A stretch of DNA of 64,000 nt from Clusia tigrina (Eukaryota; Arthropoda; Insecta; Diptera; Clusiidae): NCBI GenBank assembly GCA_920105625.2, contig OV050031.1, positions 132,448,514-132,512,513 on the forward strand, read 5' to 3'. The translations under genes were made by a program, and so were the position numbers. This document shows positions 55,840 to 64,000 of this stretch, in pieces (the first letter of the stretch is position 1; the number at the start of each line of letters is the position of its first letter). The notes under the pieces are model-generated. The model made no database searches. It was given only the letters and a program-made list of their open reading frames with translations, and had not been told where the DNA came from.

Positions 55840-57290
55840 TCATTGCCGCGTTATCAGCCTTCGCCAGTCGTCTCTGCTTCGCGCACGCTGGCGCCAATTG
55901 GAAACACTAAGTGCAGCCAAGTCCTCTTGAACTTGGTCCTTCCAACGTAGTGGTGGTCTCCCCCTCCTACGTCCGCCACCCGCCGGCATCGATTCAAATA
56001 CTTTTTTCGCCGGAGCACTTTCATCCATACGCACAACATGTCCCAGCCAGCGCAGCCGCTGTGTTTTAATGCGCTGAACTATATCAATGTCGGCGTACAG
56101 CTCATACAGCTCGTTGTTCCATCTGATTCGATACTCTCCGCAGAAGCATATAGGACCATAGATCCTTCGAAGAATTTTTCTCCCGAACGCCCCCAAAGCT
56201 CGCTCATCGTTGTTTGTCATCGTCCAGGTTTCGGCACCATAAAGCAGGACGGGAAAGATGAGGGCTTTGTAGAGCGTAATTTTTGTTCGTCGAGAGAGGG
56301 CTCTGCTTCTCAATTGCCTACTGAGCCCAAAGTAACACCTGTTGGCAAGAGTGATTCTTCGCTTGATCTCCTTGCTGACATCGTTCGTGGTGTTGATGCT
56401 GGCTCCCAGATAAACGAAATCCTTCACAACTTCAAAGTTGTAGTCGCCAACAGTGACGTGGTGTCCAAGACGCTGAGACTCTTTGTGTGTTGACACCAAG
56501 TACTTCGTTTTGTCCTCGTTCACCGCTAAACCCACTCGCCTCGCTTCTATCTCCAAGCCGGAAAATGCAGCACTCACGGCGCGGCTGTTATGGCCAATGA
56601 TATCAATATCATCAGCATACGCCAGTAATATGACACTCTTGTGGAAGATAGTGCCTGTGCGATTTAGACCTGCTGCACGTACGATTTTTTCCAACATTAG
56701 ATTGAAGAAAACACACGATAAGGAGTCACCTTGTCTGAATCCTCGCTCAGTAATAAACGGCTCGGACAAGTCAGTACCGATTTTAACTGAGCCAGGGATG
56801 GTGCTTAGCGTCATTTTGCACAGCCGAATTAGCTTAGCAGGGACGCCAAATTCAGACATAGCTGAACGCCGCTACTCCGTTGACTCCTTTCGGTGCTGTC
56901 GAATGCGGCTTTGAAATCGACGAAAAGGTGGTGTGTGTCGATCTGCTTCTCTAGGGTTTTCTCCAGGATTTGGCGTAGTGTGAACTTTTGGTCAATGGTG
57001 CCTTTACCAGGTCTGAAGCCACACTCATAAGGCCCAATCAGTTCATTGGCGATGGGCTTCAGCCTTTCACAGAGTACGCTCGACAGGACCTTATATGCGA
57101 TGTTCAGAAGGCTGATCCCGCGGTAGTTGGCACAAATTGCCGGATCACCCTTCTTGTGGATTGGGCAGAGCACACTTAAGTTCCAGTTGCTAGGCGTGCA
57201 TTTCCTCCGACCATATTTTGCAGATGAGGTGGTGCATGCGCTTCGTGAGCTCATCGCCGCCCGCCTTGAATAGCTCCGCTGGTATACCAT
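55840..57290 (-). pseudogene. RTE reverse transcriptase, nearly intact
   Basis: 57290-56829 encodes SVLCPIHKKGDPAICANYRG, ECGFRPGKGTIDQKFTLRQI and HHLFVDFKAAFDST (first catalytic D). A frame shift near 56860 leads to the 339-codon stretch from 56859: GFRQGDSLSCVFFNLMLEKI, LLAYADDIDIIG (YADD at residues 81-84), FVYLGASI, RCYFGLSRQLRSRALSRRTK, LLYGAETW and RLRWLGHVVRM, with a GGGRRRGRPP basic run. This is the complete RTE RT plus C-terminus. One shift is the main lesion. Confidence 0.9.
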
Positions 57291-57343
57291 CAGCTCCGGC
57301 GGCTTTGTTGTTTTTGAGCCGCCTAATAACTAGCAAGACCTCG

Positions 57344-58808
57344 TCATAGTCGGGGGGGCGCTACTTCATGTTCGTCGTCAGCAACTGTGGGGTGGGGTTC
57401 ATCTTCATTGTTATCATTAGCGCTGTCGCCAATCAGCAGCTTCGAGAAGTGTTCCCTCCATAACGTGAGTACGCTCTGGACATCCGTCACTAAATTTCCG
57501 TTTTCGTCTTTGCAGGAATTGGAATTGGCTCCGGTCTTAAAACCTTCCGTTTGGCGCCTCACACGTTCGTAGAATTTTCGAGCCATATTCCTTCTGCCAA
57601 CATCTCGATTTCCTCGCATTCTCTCGTTTCGGCTTCTCGTTTCTTGCGCCTAAAAAGACGCTTCTCTTCCCTTCTCTTCGCTCGATATCGCTCCTTAGCA
57701 GCTCGCGTTGCAGCCGATCGCAGGATGAGTTGGTATGCTGCGTCTTTCTCTGCAGCTGCGTTGCGACACTCTTCGTCATAGCAGCTGTTTTTCTTCGGGC
57801 GGTGATAGCCAATCACCTCTTCAGCGGCCGTGCGCTTGGAGTGGGGAAATAAGCGACCACTGCGTGCAAATATTGAAATCAGGGGGAGAATCCGTCAGCA
57901 TATTCGAGAGCCGAGAAGCAAATGCGGTAGCTGTCTGTTGCGATTGTAGCTTTCCGACGTCAATCTTATTCTGCGAATTAGAGAGTACGTTTTTTGCCGC
58001 ACTGTTTCGGACCACAACAAGGTAGTGGTCCGAGTCAATATTGGTACCTCGGATTGTACGTACGTCTAACACGCTGGATGCATGCCTGCCGTCGATTACA
58101 ACGTGGTCAATTTGGTTCCTGGTTTTATGATCAGGGGACAGCCAGTATGAAAATCAGGATGTTGGAATCTAGTACTACTAACTACCATGTTCCGCGCTGC
58201 GGCGAAGTCGATCAGCCTCAAACCGTTTTCTGATGACTGCTCGTGGAGGCTGAACTTACCGACGGTTGGTTCAAAAATGCTTTCTTTGCCCACCTTGGCG
58301 TTGAAGTCACCTAGCACAATTTTTACATCGTGGCGGGGGCATCGATCGATAGTTTTTCTAGTTGTTCGTAGAAGGCATCCTTGGTGTTTTCGTCTTTCTC
58401 ATCCGTCGGAGCGTGTACGCAGATTAGGCTTATGTTAAAGTATTTCGGCTTAATGGGGAGTGTGGCAAGCCTGTCCTCGACTGGGGTAAATCCCAAGAAT
58501 TCATCTCGCAGTTGTTTGCTTACCACAAAACCTACACCGAGTCTGCGCTTCGTCGCATTTCAGCTGTAGTAGATGTCACATGTAGCTTTTTTTGAGCGTC
58601 CATGTCCCGTCCATCGTATCTCCTGGAGTGCGGTGACGTTAGCTTTATATTTTTCGAGGACGTCAACCAGCTGGATAGAGGCACCTTCCCTATTAAGGGT
58701 CCGTATATTCCAGGTGCATATCCTTAAATCGTGTTCCTTATAACGTTTGCGGGGGTTGTCGTCAACAGTTGTGGGATATTTCATCCGAGGCTTCAATCTT
58801 ATATTCAC
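57344..58808 (-). pseudogene. RTE endonuclease and linker, several shifts
   Basis: 58808-58560 starts the ORF: DLRICTWNIRTLNREGASIQ and ALQEIRWTG with the catalytic Glu. 58526-58323 has ISLICVHAPTDEKDENTKDA; 58317-58096 MLGDFNAKVG (catalytic D-x-N). 58072-57821 carries GTNIDSDHYLVV (SDH motif). 57816-57344 is the charged linker (RAAKERYRAKRREEKRLFRR) to RT. The frame changes about four times; the motifs themselves are conserved. Confidence 0.88.
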
Positions 58809-59204
58809 TGGATTATTTGTTTTTTATGTGGCGGGTTCCAAGCCCAGCGCACAACCCTAAGCTAGGGATTTTTGTTTGGTAGTGGTAACCCACTTCGGGG
58901 GTATGGGCGCTGCCGTTGGTACCTATAGCACTCCTCCGCCACCGTTCCTACATGCGAGACCCCACCTGGCCTCGCACGATTTGATGAATCCTTAAGCCGA
59001 ATATGTCAGAGTGGCCTCACCAAAGCTCCCTCTCTCGTTGGCCCTGACCAAGGATCCCACATGGGTTGGCTACCACATCTTCACCTAGGTTGCTCAGGTT
59101 ACCAGGGTGCACCACGTGGAGGTGAGAGTAGGAAGATTTAAGAGACATGAGCCGTTAGTACCAGGAAACCCTAACGTGAACCTGCCCCCCTTGGCAACCC
59201 CTGA

Positions 59205-59510
59205 ACCTTAGACCACTGCAATCTCTCAACTACCTCCTCCATTAGTGTCATGGGAAAATTGTCGCGACAACGTTCTCGTTTAGCTTCCGGTAGTCACAAC
59301 ACAGTCATTTAGTTACGTATTTTTACCTGCTGACTTAACTGGAGAAGCATAGTTAGAATTACTCTTTGTAATTATACCTTCTTCTAACCAAGTTTGTATC
59401 TGTGCTTCGATAAATTTCTGGTCCTCGTAGGATGTTCTCCTAGAACGTCGATGCACTGGTATATCATCCGTTACTACAATTTTCATCTGAGTAGATTGTA
59501 TACGCTTCAA
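59205..59510 (-). pseudogene. Element D RT N-terminus
   Basis: VTDDIPVHRRSRRTSYEDQK, then NYASPVKS, then (shifted) LCCDYRKLNENVVATIFPMT, the conserved entry of gypsy RT. The frame runs into the AAGGT border and continues beyond the RTE at 55804. Confidence 0.8.
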
Positions 59511-59767
59511 TGCTACATATTACCTAACCAGTTCTTCTATAGCAGCCGAATCGCCTTTATTGAGCTGAGTTAGGGCGTATTGTGAACTTTCTAACTCCTC
59601 GACCTGTAGACACAATCCTAGGAATTCTTCCCTGAACTTCCTTATATCTGAGCTTTTTCCCTTTATTTTCGATTAGCCTGGTACAAAAGTACGTCACCAT
59701 CTTTTCGGATTATCAAGTCAACTGGACTTTAAACCGAACGACCCAAAATAGCTGGATAATCCATGTC

Positions 59768-60240
59768 TTAATCATTAGTGATATGGAACGTTATCCCAAT
59801 CTCCACATCGTCCACCAACACATTTGCGTTAAAACTTCCTGAGGTATATATCTCACGATGACCGATCCCTTCAAACCTACGCTTATCCCGCTTAATCCTT
59901 GAACAAAGATCTAGCTCGTTCACCGTCGCATGCCTTATTAAGCATAAACCGCTTCCCCTGTCAAGTAAAGCTGGGAAAATGGTGTTAACCACCTTTACCT
60001 TATTGAATCTTAAATCCCTATCTGCTCTCGAAGGTGTCCATTTAATCTCCTTTACCGTGTTCAAACTTGTTTTCTCTGATTTCACTTTAGCGTCCCTTTC
60101 TGGACATTTATATGATTTGTGTCCTGTCTTACTAAATTTGACGCACTTTACCTGTTGCATCTTAACTGCACAATTCTTTGTATCTCCACATTTTAAACAT
60201 TACTTGTGATTGACCGGTATCTGCCTTTTCACTTTTCGGC
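59768..60240 (-). pseudogene. Element D nucleocapsid zinc region and protease
   Basis: Near 60200-60105 are CGDTKNC and CVKFSKTGHKSYKCPE, a pair of CCHC-like knuckles with one Cys lost. The protease follows: FPALLDRGSGLCLI, where the expected DTGS is DRGS, so the active site is altered. FEGIGHREIYTSGSFNANVL ends it at a stop near 59768. Confidence 0.75.
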
Positions 60241-60352
60241 TTAAACCCTACTATAGTGTTTCTTGATTTCGTCGTCATCTTTTCTGCTTCTTTAACTCTT
60301 GGATATTTTGTCTAGGTACAAGTCGGTTTTGTTGGACCTTGACTCGTATATA

Positions 60353-61924
60353 CAGTTAGCAGAAAAAGTCTACATACAATATATAAAAACAAGACAATTA
60401 AGTTATTTATGCAATTTCGGAATAATTTTTTAAAATTTTGTTGATGCAGTATCATAGTGTTTTAGGTTTACTATATATTTGCAAAAAAAAATAAAAAATT
60501 TGACAAAACCAACAACAAACAAAAAATAACTGAACTTAAATCCAAAAAGAGCCAAATTCAATGCAGAAAAAGTCTATGCACGAAATGCAGAATGGTACTT
60601 ATTGAGACAAATAAACACAATTATTCCAAAATATCAAGGCTGTTACTTCAGCAGTTGTATTTTTATTTCAAAATACTTCGAAATTTTAAGAAAAAAAATC
60701 AATTTGAAATATTTTTTTGTGATTGAAGCTAAACGAAAGGAAATCAATGTCAGTGGCCTAAAGATCATGCGGCATCTTTGGCAAGAAGGGAAAACATACC
60801 GTAAAATTGGTTGTAGAACAGGCACGTTCTTCTATACAAACAGTTATTAATAACTTGAAAGATACAGGTAAATTAACCTCAAAACCACGCTCTGGTCGTC
60901 CATCATTATTAAATACCAGTGAAACCCAGGGTCTCATAGGGCAAGTAGAAGTCAATTCACGACTAACGGCAGCAGAACTGGCAAAGGATGTTGAGGAGAA
61001 TCACATAAAAAAATTATGTGCCGATATTCTATCAAAAATAAAAAAAACACCACTAACAAGACCGTATCGCTCGTAACAAACCGTATGTTTCAATAATTAT
61101 AAACTAAAATGACAAGAATTTGCCCAAAAATATTTAAATGAAGGGGAAAAGTTCTGGAAGCAGTTAATGTTTTCTGGCGAAGGAAATTTTGCATTTTTGG
61201 CTTTAAAGGACCTTCCAAAAAAATCACAGTTAAACACAGCGGTAGAGGAGTGATGATCTGGGGAATGGGAAAATTGGAGTTTATTGAGAATAAAATAGAC
61301 TACTTACATATTTTCCAACAGAGGATAGAGACCACCGCAAAAAATCTTTCCTTAGATCCTTCATTTTACTTCCTGTAAAACAATGACCGAAAGCATACAG
61401 CAGAGGTTGTGAAGGTTTGTCTCCTTTATAATGGCACGCCCCCTAAATCACCCAACTTAAATTTGATTGACCATTTATAGGGTTTACTAGAACGGCGCAT
61501 TCGAAATCACCATATTTCTCCGAAAACTATGCTCAAGGACCCCAATCGGGCGGAATGGGCAAACATTAGTACCACAGAGACCGAACAATGCCGAAATGTT
61601 TAGCAGAGGTGGTTAAGAGAAAGGGTTACCCAACCAGTTATTAAATATTATTTTTTTCATATTAATTTTGAAAATTATTATTAATTTTTCCTTTCGTTTA
61701 TATTTTGTACGTAGACTTTTTCTGCATTGAATTTCGCTCTTATTGGATTTGAGTTCAATTATTTTTTGTTTATTGTTGTTTTTGTTAATTTTTTTTTTTT
61801 GCAAAAATACAGTAAACCTAAAAGACAATACAGTAAACAAAATTTTTAAAAATTATCCTGAAATTGAATAAATAACTTCCATTGGTTATTTTCATATGCT
61901 GTACGTAGACTTTTTCTGCTTATG
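60353..61924 (+). mobile_element. Tc1-like element (Bari-like) with long IR/DR termini
   Basis: The ends read CAGTTAGCAGAAAAAGTC (60353) and, inverted, CATAAGCAGAAAAAGTC (61924), flanked by TA. The inverted repeats are about 225 bp long. Each contains two copies of GCAGAAAAAGTCTAC: 60359 and 60563 on the left; 61919 and 61725 inverted on the right. This is the IR/DR arrangement of Bari, Paris, Minos and Sleeping Beauty type elements. The 1,572-bp body holds a broken transposase. Confidence 0.9.
60720..61620 (+). pseudogene. Tc1-like transposase, DD34E type, broken
   Basis: An N-terminal helix-turn-helix is split between frames (VSGLKIMRHLWQEGKTYRKI at about 60750, then SSIQTVINNLKDTGKLTSKP). 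GRPSLLN and SETQGLIGQVEVNSRLTAAE follow, then after a stop FAQKYLNEGEKFWKQLMFS leading to the first catalytic D (altered, SGEGNF). Later frames give QNNDRKHTAEVV (second D) and KSPNLNLIDHL-GLLERRIR (third acidic E, with a stop at the Trp before it). Stops and shifts make it inactive. Confidence 0.85.
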
Positions 61925-62252
61925 TATATATAGCGAGAGACCCACAGAAAACAAATAAAATTAGTTATTTAAAGATGCACTGATTCATACACACAATTCA
62001 ATTCGATTGAATGTAAAGATAGAATACGAAGAAATCTGTGAAGATGAAGAACTTACGACACATGTATGTAGTGTGATTGCTTGTGCGCTGCTTTGGTTTT
62101 GTTATAAAGTCGGAAGTTACTAAGCAACGCGAGCAACATGGCGCGAGGGTCAAATTTTTAAATTGTACATTGAGTGAGCGTTGCTCGAGTTACGTACTTA
62201 GCCTGGCACTACACACAAAAATAATATTAGGTCCTCAACCTGAAACTGTATA

Positions 62253-62560
62253 GGGCGTCCAAAAGGTACCGGTCTATTCAATTCAGGAAAGTCACTAATT
62301 TATTTAGGTTGAACTAAAATGTTAGATCCTCAACTTGAATGGATATAGGGCGTCCAAAGGATGCCGGTCTATTTCAAATCAAGAAGGTCACTAACTATTG
62401 AAGCTGAATCAGTCAACTTCCAAACTTATTAGGGTACAGGCGTCCAAAGGATGCCGATTTATTCCTTTCAAGTAGGTTGTTAACTTGTTCGAGCTGAACT
62501 GAGTTCTATCAAATTTCAAGGTGTAAGGCGTCCAAAGGATGCCGATCTACTCCAAGATAA
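62253..62560 (+). repeat. About 88-95-bp tandem repeat, four copies, in LTR E
   Basis: GGCGTCCAAAGGATGCCG (first copy GGCGTCCAAAAGGTACCG) occurs with starts near 62253, 62348, 62438 and 62526. Flanks are related (GTCTATT, AGAAGGTCACTAA), giving units of 95, 90 and 88 bp that are moderately diverged. Confidence 0.85.
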
Positions 62561-62699
62561 AGGAAAGACTGCTTAGTTTCAGTGTAGTGTACCAAGTGTA
62601 GTTTATACTAATTATCAAGTCTTTTTATACTTTAAATGTGCTGTGTACGCATATATCTAGGTGTACTATAAGCTTATATCAATAAGTATATAGTCTAAA

Positions 62700-62915
62700 T
62701 ATATTAAGTATATGCATCTACAAAGTTTGTTTACCTTATATACTCTAAATACATTGTGTGTGTGTGCTTACAGAGTTTGTTTACCTTATGTCTATGTAAT
62801 AATTAAATATATATTCTAAATACATTGTGTGTGTGTGCTTACAGAGTTTGTTTACCTTATGTCTATGTAATAATGAAATATATATTCGAAATACATTGTG
62901 TGTGTGTCATTGATA
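62700..62915 (+). repeat. 71-bp tandem repeat, about three copies, in LTR E
   Basis: AAATACATTGTGTGTGTGTG, followed by CTTACAGAGTTTGTTTACC, recurs with ACATTG at 62751, 62822 and 62893, a constant 71-bp period; copies are nearly identical. Confidence 0.9.
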
Positions 62916-63149
62916 TCGTCGCTGCCTGCTGTTTGCAGTTATGCAGTCCTTGCATTTTTGGAGCTGTTGAACCTGCTAGTGTATATTGTGTGGTTGGGTT
63001 GCTCGGTTATTTATGCTACTGTTGCAATTCTGGAATCGTTGAACTTCTTACTGATTATGTGGTTGGGTTTTAGGTGGTTTAGATGGTGGTGGTGATGAGG
63101 GTGTAGTGATCGTTGACACCATAGGTGGGAACGTAACTCCTCCCCTCTT

Positions 63150-63999
63150 AGAGTAGAGCGAAGGCCAGAGATAGTACTCGATGGCTGGAGCGATCGTAGG
63201 TAATGGTTCCGGTATGTATTTGATTGTGGTTGTTTTGTATATTCCTAGAATGAAAGCAATTAGTGATATGCTTCCCTAAACAGTTAATGCAGTGGTTGTG
63301 AAAGTGGCTCTAATGTTGCTTTCGTATTGTAGTACTGCTATGGATGTGTTGTGTTTAAAGTTGAATTCTTGTAGTTTTGGTAGGCTTATTGATGATGAGA
63401 TTGATAAGGTTTGGACTGCTCACTTTGGTGGAACTATTAGTTGGACTTCATCCCAGAATATTTCATGAGTGTCTGTGTAGCTGATGCCATTTATTTCCAC
63501 TGTGCAATGATTGTATGTAACCTTCTACTAGTATGTTGCTTGAGTTACTGCAATTATACTTAATTAGTGTTTGAGGTATATTAATTAATAATATGAGATT
63601 CTCTCTAGGTTCATATATTGTGGGTGTCATTTCTATGTCGTCTAAATGACAGCTAGGTGTTTTGTTGTTAAATATTGCACCAATGCAGGTTGAGTCTTCT
63701 GTTGCGATTTCATTGTTTGGGCTTTTACAATAATAAGTGTTTTCTATTGATTTGCATGCTTCGTCGAAGAACTGAATTTTCTTATCATTATATGTTACAT
63801 ACGAGTATGGTTTGGTTATTATTTGTTTTGTGTTATTTATAGGTAGTGGAATGATATTATAAAATTTTAAATCATAGTTTTCGATTTCGGGTATTTTAAC
63901 ATTAAAAATTATATTTGAATTATTGTAATAAGCTTGTAAGTCTAGTATATTGTACACGTGTTCATCAGATACTATGTTAATGTTTTCTTCCGTTAACAA
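63150..63999 (-). pseudogene. Errantivirus E env, C-terminal part, runs off the window
   Basis: The minus frame is open from the window edge to 63463 (178 codons; it begins upstream, no ATG needed here). It has several Cys and N-glycosylation sites (for example FNNKTPSC, YNCSNSSN), as in the ectodomain of insect errantivirus envelopes. It then shifts frame near 63515. Further env-like sequence with a hydrophobic membrane segment and a proline-rich tail runs on to just before the purine tract at 63149. The protein differs clearly from env of errantivirus A. At least one frame lesion is present, so this copy is not intact. Confidence 0.7.
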
Positions 64000-64000
64000 C

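Larger units (their letters stand above)
55805..59204 (-). mobile_element. RTE-clade LINE, full length, with AAGGT target duplication
   Basis: The 3,400-bp element sits inside the RT of element D, flanked on the minus strand by AAGGT (plus ACCTT at 55800-55804 and 59205-59209). Removing it with one duplication rejoins the gypsy frame exactly, so the borders are firm. It ends in (ATG)n, as RTE elements do, and has one long ORF with APE endonuclease and RT, without RNase H. The 5'UTR (58810-59204) is GC-rich. A few shifts and stops interrupt the ORF. Confidence 0.92.
54523..60340 (-). mobile_element. Gypsy element D (mdg3/blastopia-like), decayed and split by an RTE
   Basis: Minus-strand order: nucleocapsid and protease (60240-59768), RT N-terminus (59510-59205), RTE insertion (59204-55805), RT palm (55804-55300), RNase H end and integrase zinc region (54930-54523). 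The wording of RT (VTDDIPVHRRSRRTSYEDQK, WLEEGIITKSNSNYASPVKS) fits the mdg3/blastopia lineage. The integrase core is missing, so the 3' half is lost. A Tc1-like element lies 5' of the gag remnant. Confidence 0.8.
62188..63138 (-). repeat. 3' LTR of errantivirus E (951 bp)
   Basis: The minus strand has a purine tract AAGAGGGGAGG (63149-63139) directly before AGTTACGTTCCCACC at 63138. The segment ends at 62188 where the plus strand reads AGTTACGTAC, so the ends form the inverted repeat AGTTACGT / ACGTAACT, typical of errantivirus LTRs. It contains two groups of tandem repeats. The 5' LTR lies outside the window. Confidence 0.75.

Noticed and set aside
56038..56914. Plus frames of 143-151 codons
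   Set aside because: Opposite strand of the well-conserved RTE reverse transcriptase.
62250..62915. Tandem repeats as a CRISPR array
   Set aside because: Units are long and diverged, with no short palindromic repeats or unique spacers, and the context is eukaryotic.

Overview
The window looks like repeat-rich chromatin of a dipteran insect, most likely a tephritid fruit fly. The evidence is gypsy-group LTR elements including errantiviruses with env, Jockey-, RTE- and CR1-type LINEs, a mellifera-type mariner, a rosa-like DD41D mariner and a Bari-like Tc1 element, all in AT-rich intron-free DNA. I see no convincing host protein gene, rRNA or functional tRNA. Nearly every recognisable coding stretch belongs to a transposable element, and most are broken.

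Layout. 1-3.3 kb: decayed RNase H-bearing LINE (+). 3.28-3.79 kb: LTR-like segment whose promoter carries heat-shock-element-like arrays. 4.9-5.7 kb: long imperfect inverted repeat. 8.5-10.5 kb: two fragments of a second RNase H LINE, facing each other. 11.36-12 kb: decayed mariner. 12.8-18.2 kb: Jockey-like LINE (+) carrying a tRNA-like SINE and a 1,565-bp solo LTR with an ACGT target duplication. 18.1-18.6 kb: LINE ORF1 fragment (-). 18.7-23.2 kb: nearly complete CR1/L2-like LINE (-).

23.35-40.4 kb is one gypsy-type element B (-), bounded by a GGAG target duplication. Its 3' LTR was opened by a repetitive segment R, and R was opened in turn by errantivirus A (+, 25.66-32.24 kb). A has near-identical LTRs, full-length gag and env frames, and a pol that has lost the RT core. 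B's leader also holds a LINE fragment.

40.4-47.4 kb: microsatellite, tandem repeats, a hairpin, an LTR (F), an apparently intact DD41D mariner with an uninterrupted transposase, and an unrecognised decayed coding segment under a TATA box. 47.8-53.5 kb: 412/mdg1-like gypsy element C (-). 54.5-60.3 kb: mdg3/blastopia-like gypsy element D (-), split by a complete 3.4-kb RTE element (AAGGT duplication). 60.35-61.92 kb: Tc1-like element with long IR/DR termini. 62.2-64 kb: 951-bp 3' LTR and env end of another errantivirus (E, -), running off the window.

Relative age follows from the nesting: B before R before A; Jockey-like LINE before its solo LTR; D before the RTE. From 32.6 kb to the end, all five gypsy-type LTR entities (B, F, C, D, E) lie on the minus strand; only A is opposite. 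This one-sided arrangement, rich in env-bearing gypsy elements, resembles a flamenco-type piRNA cluster. That is an inference needing small-RNA data.
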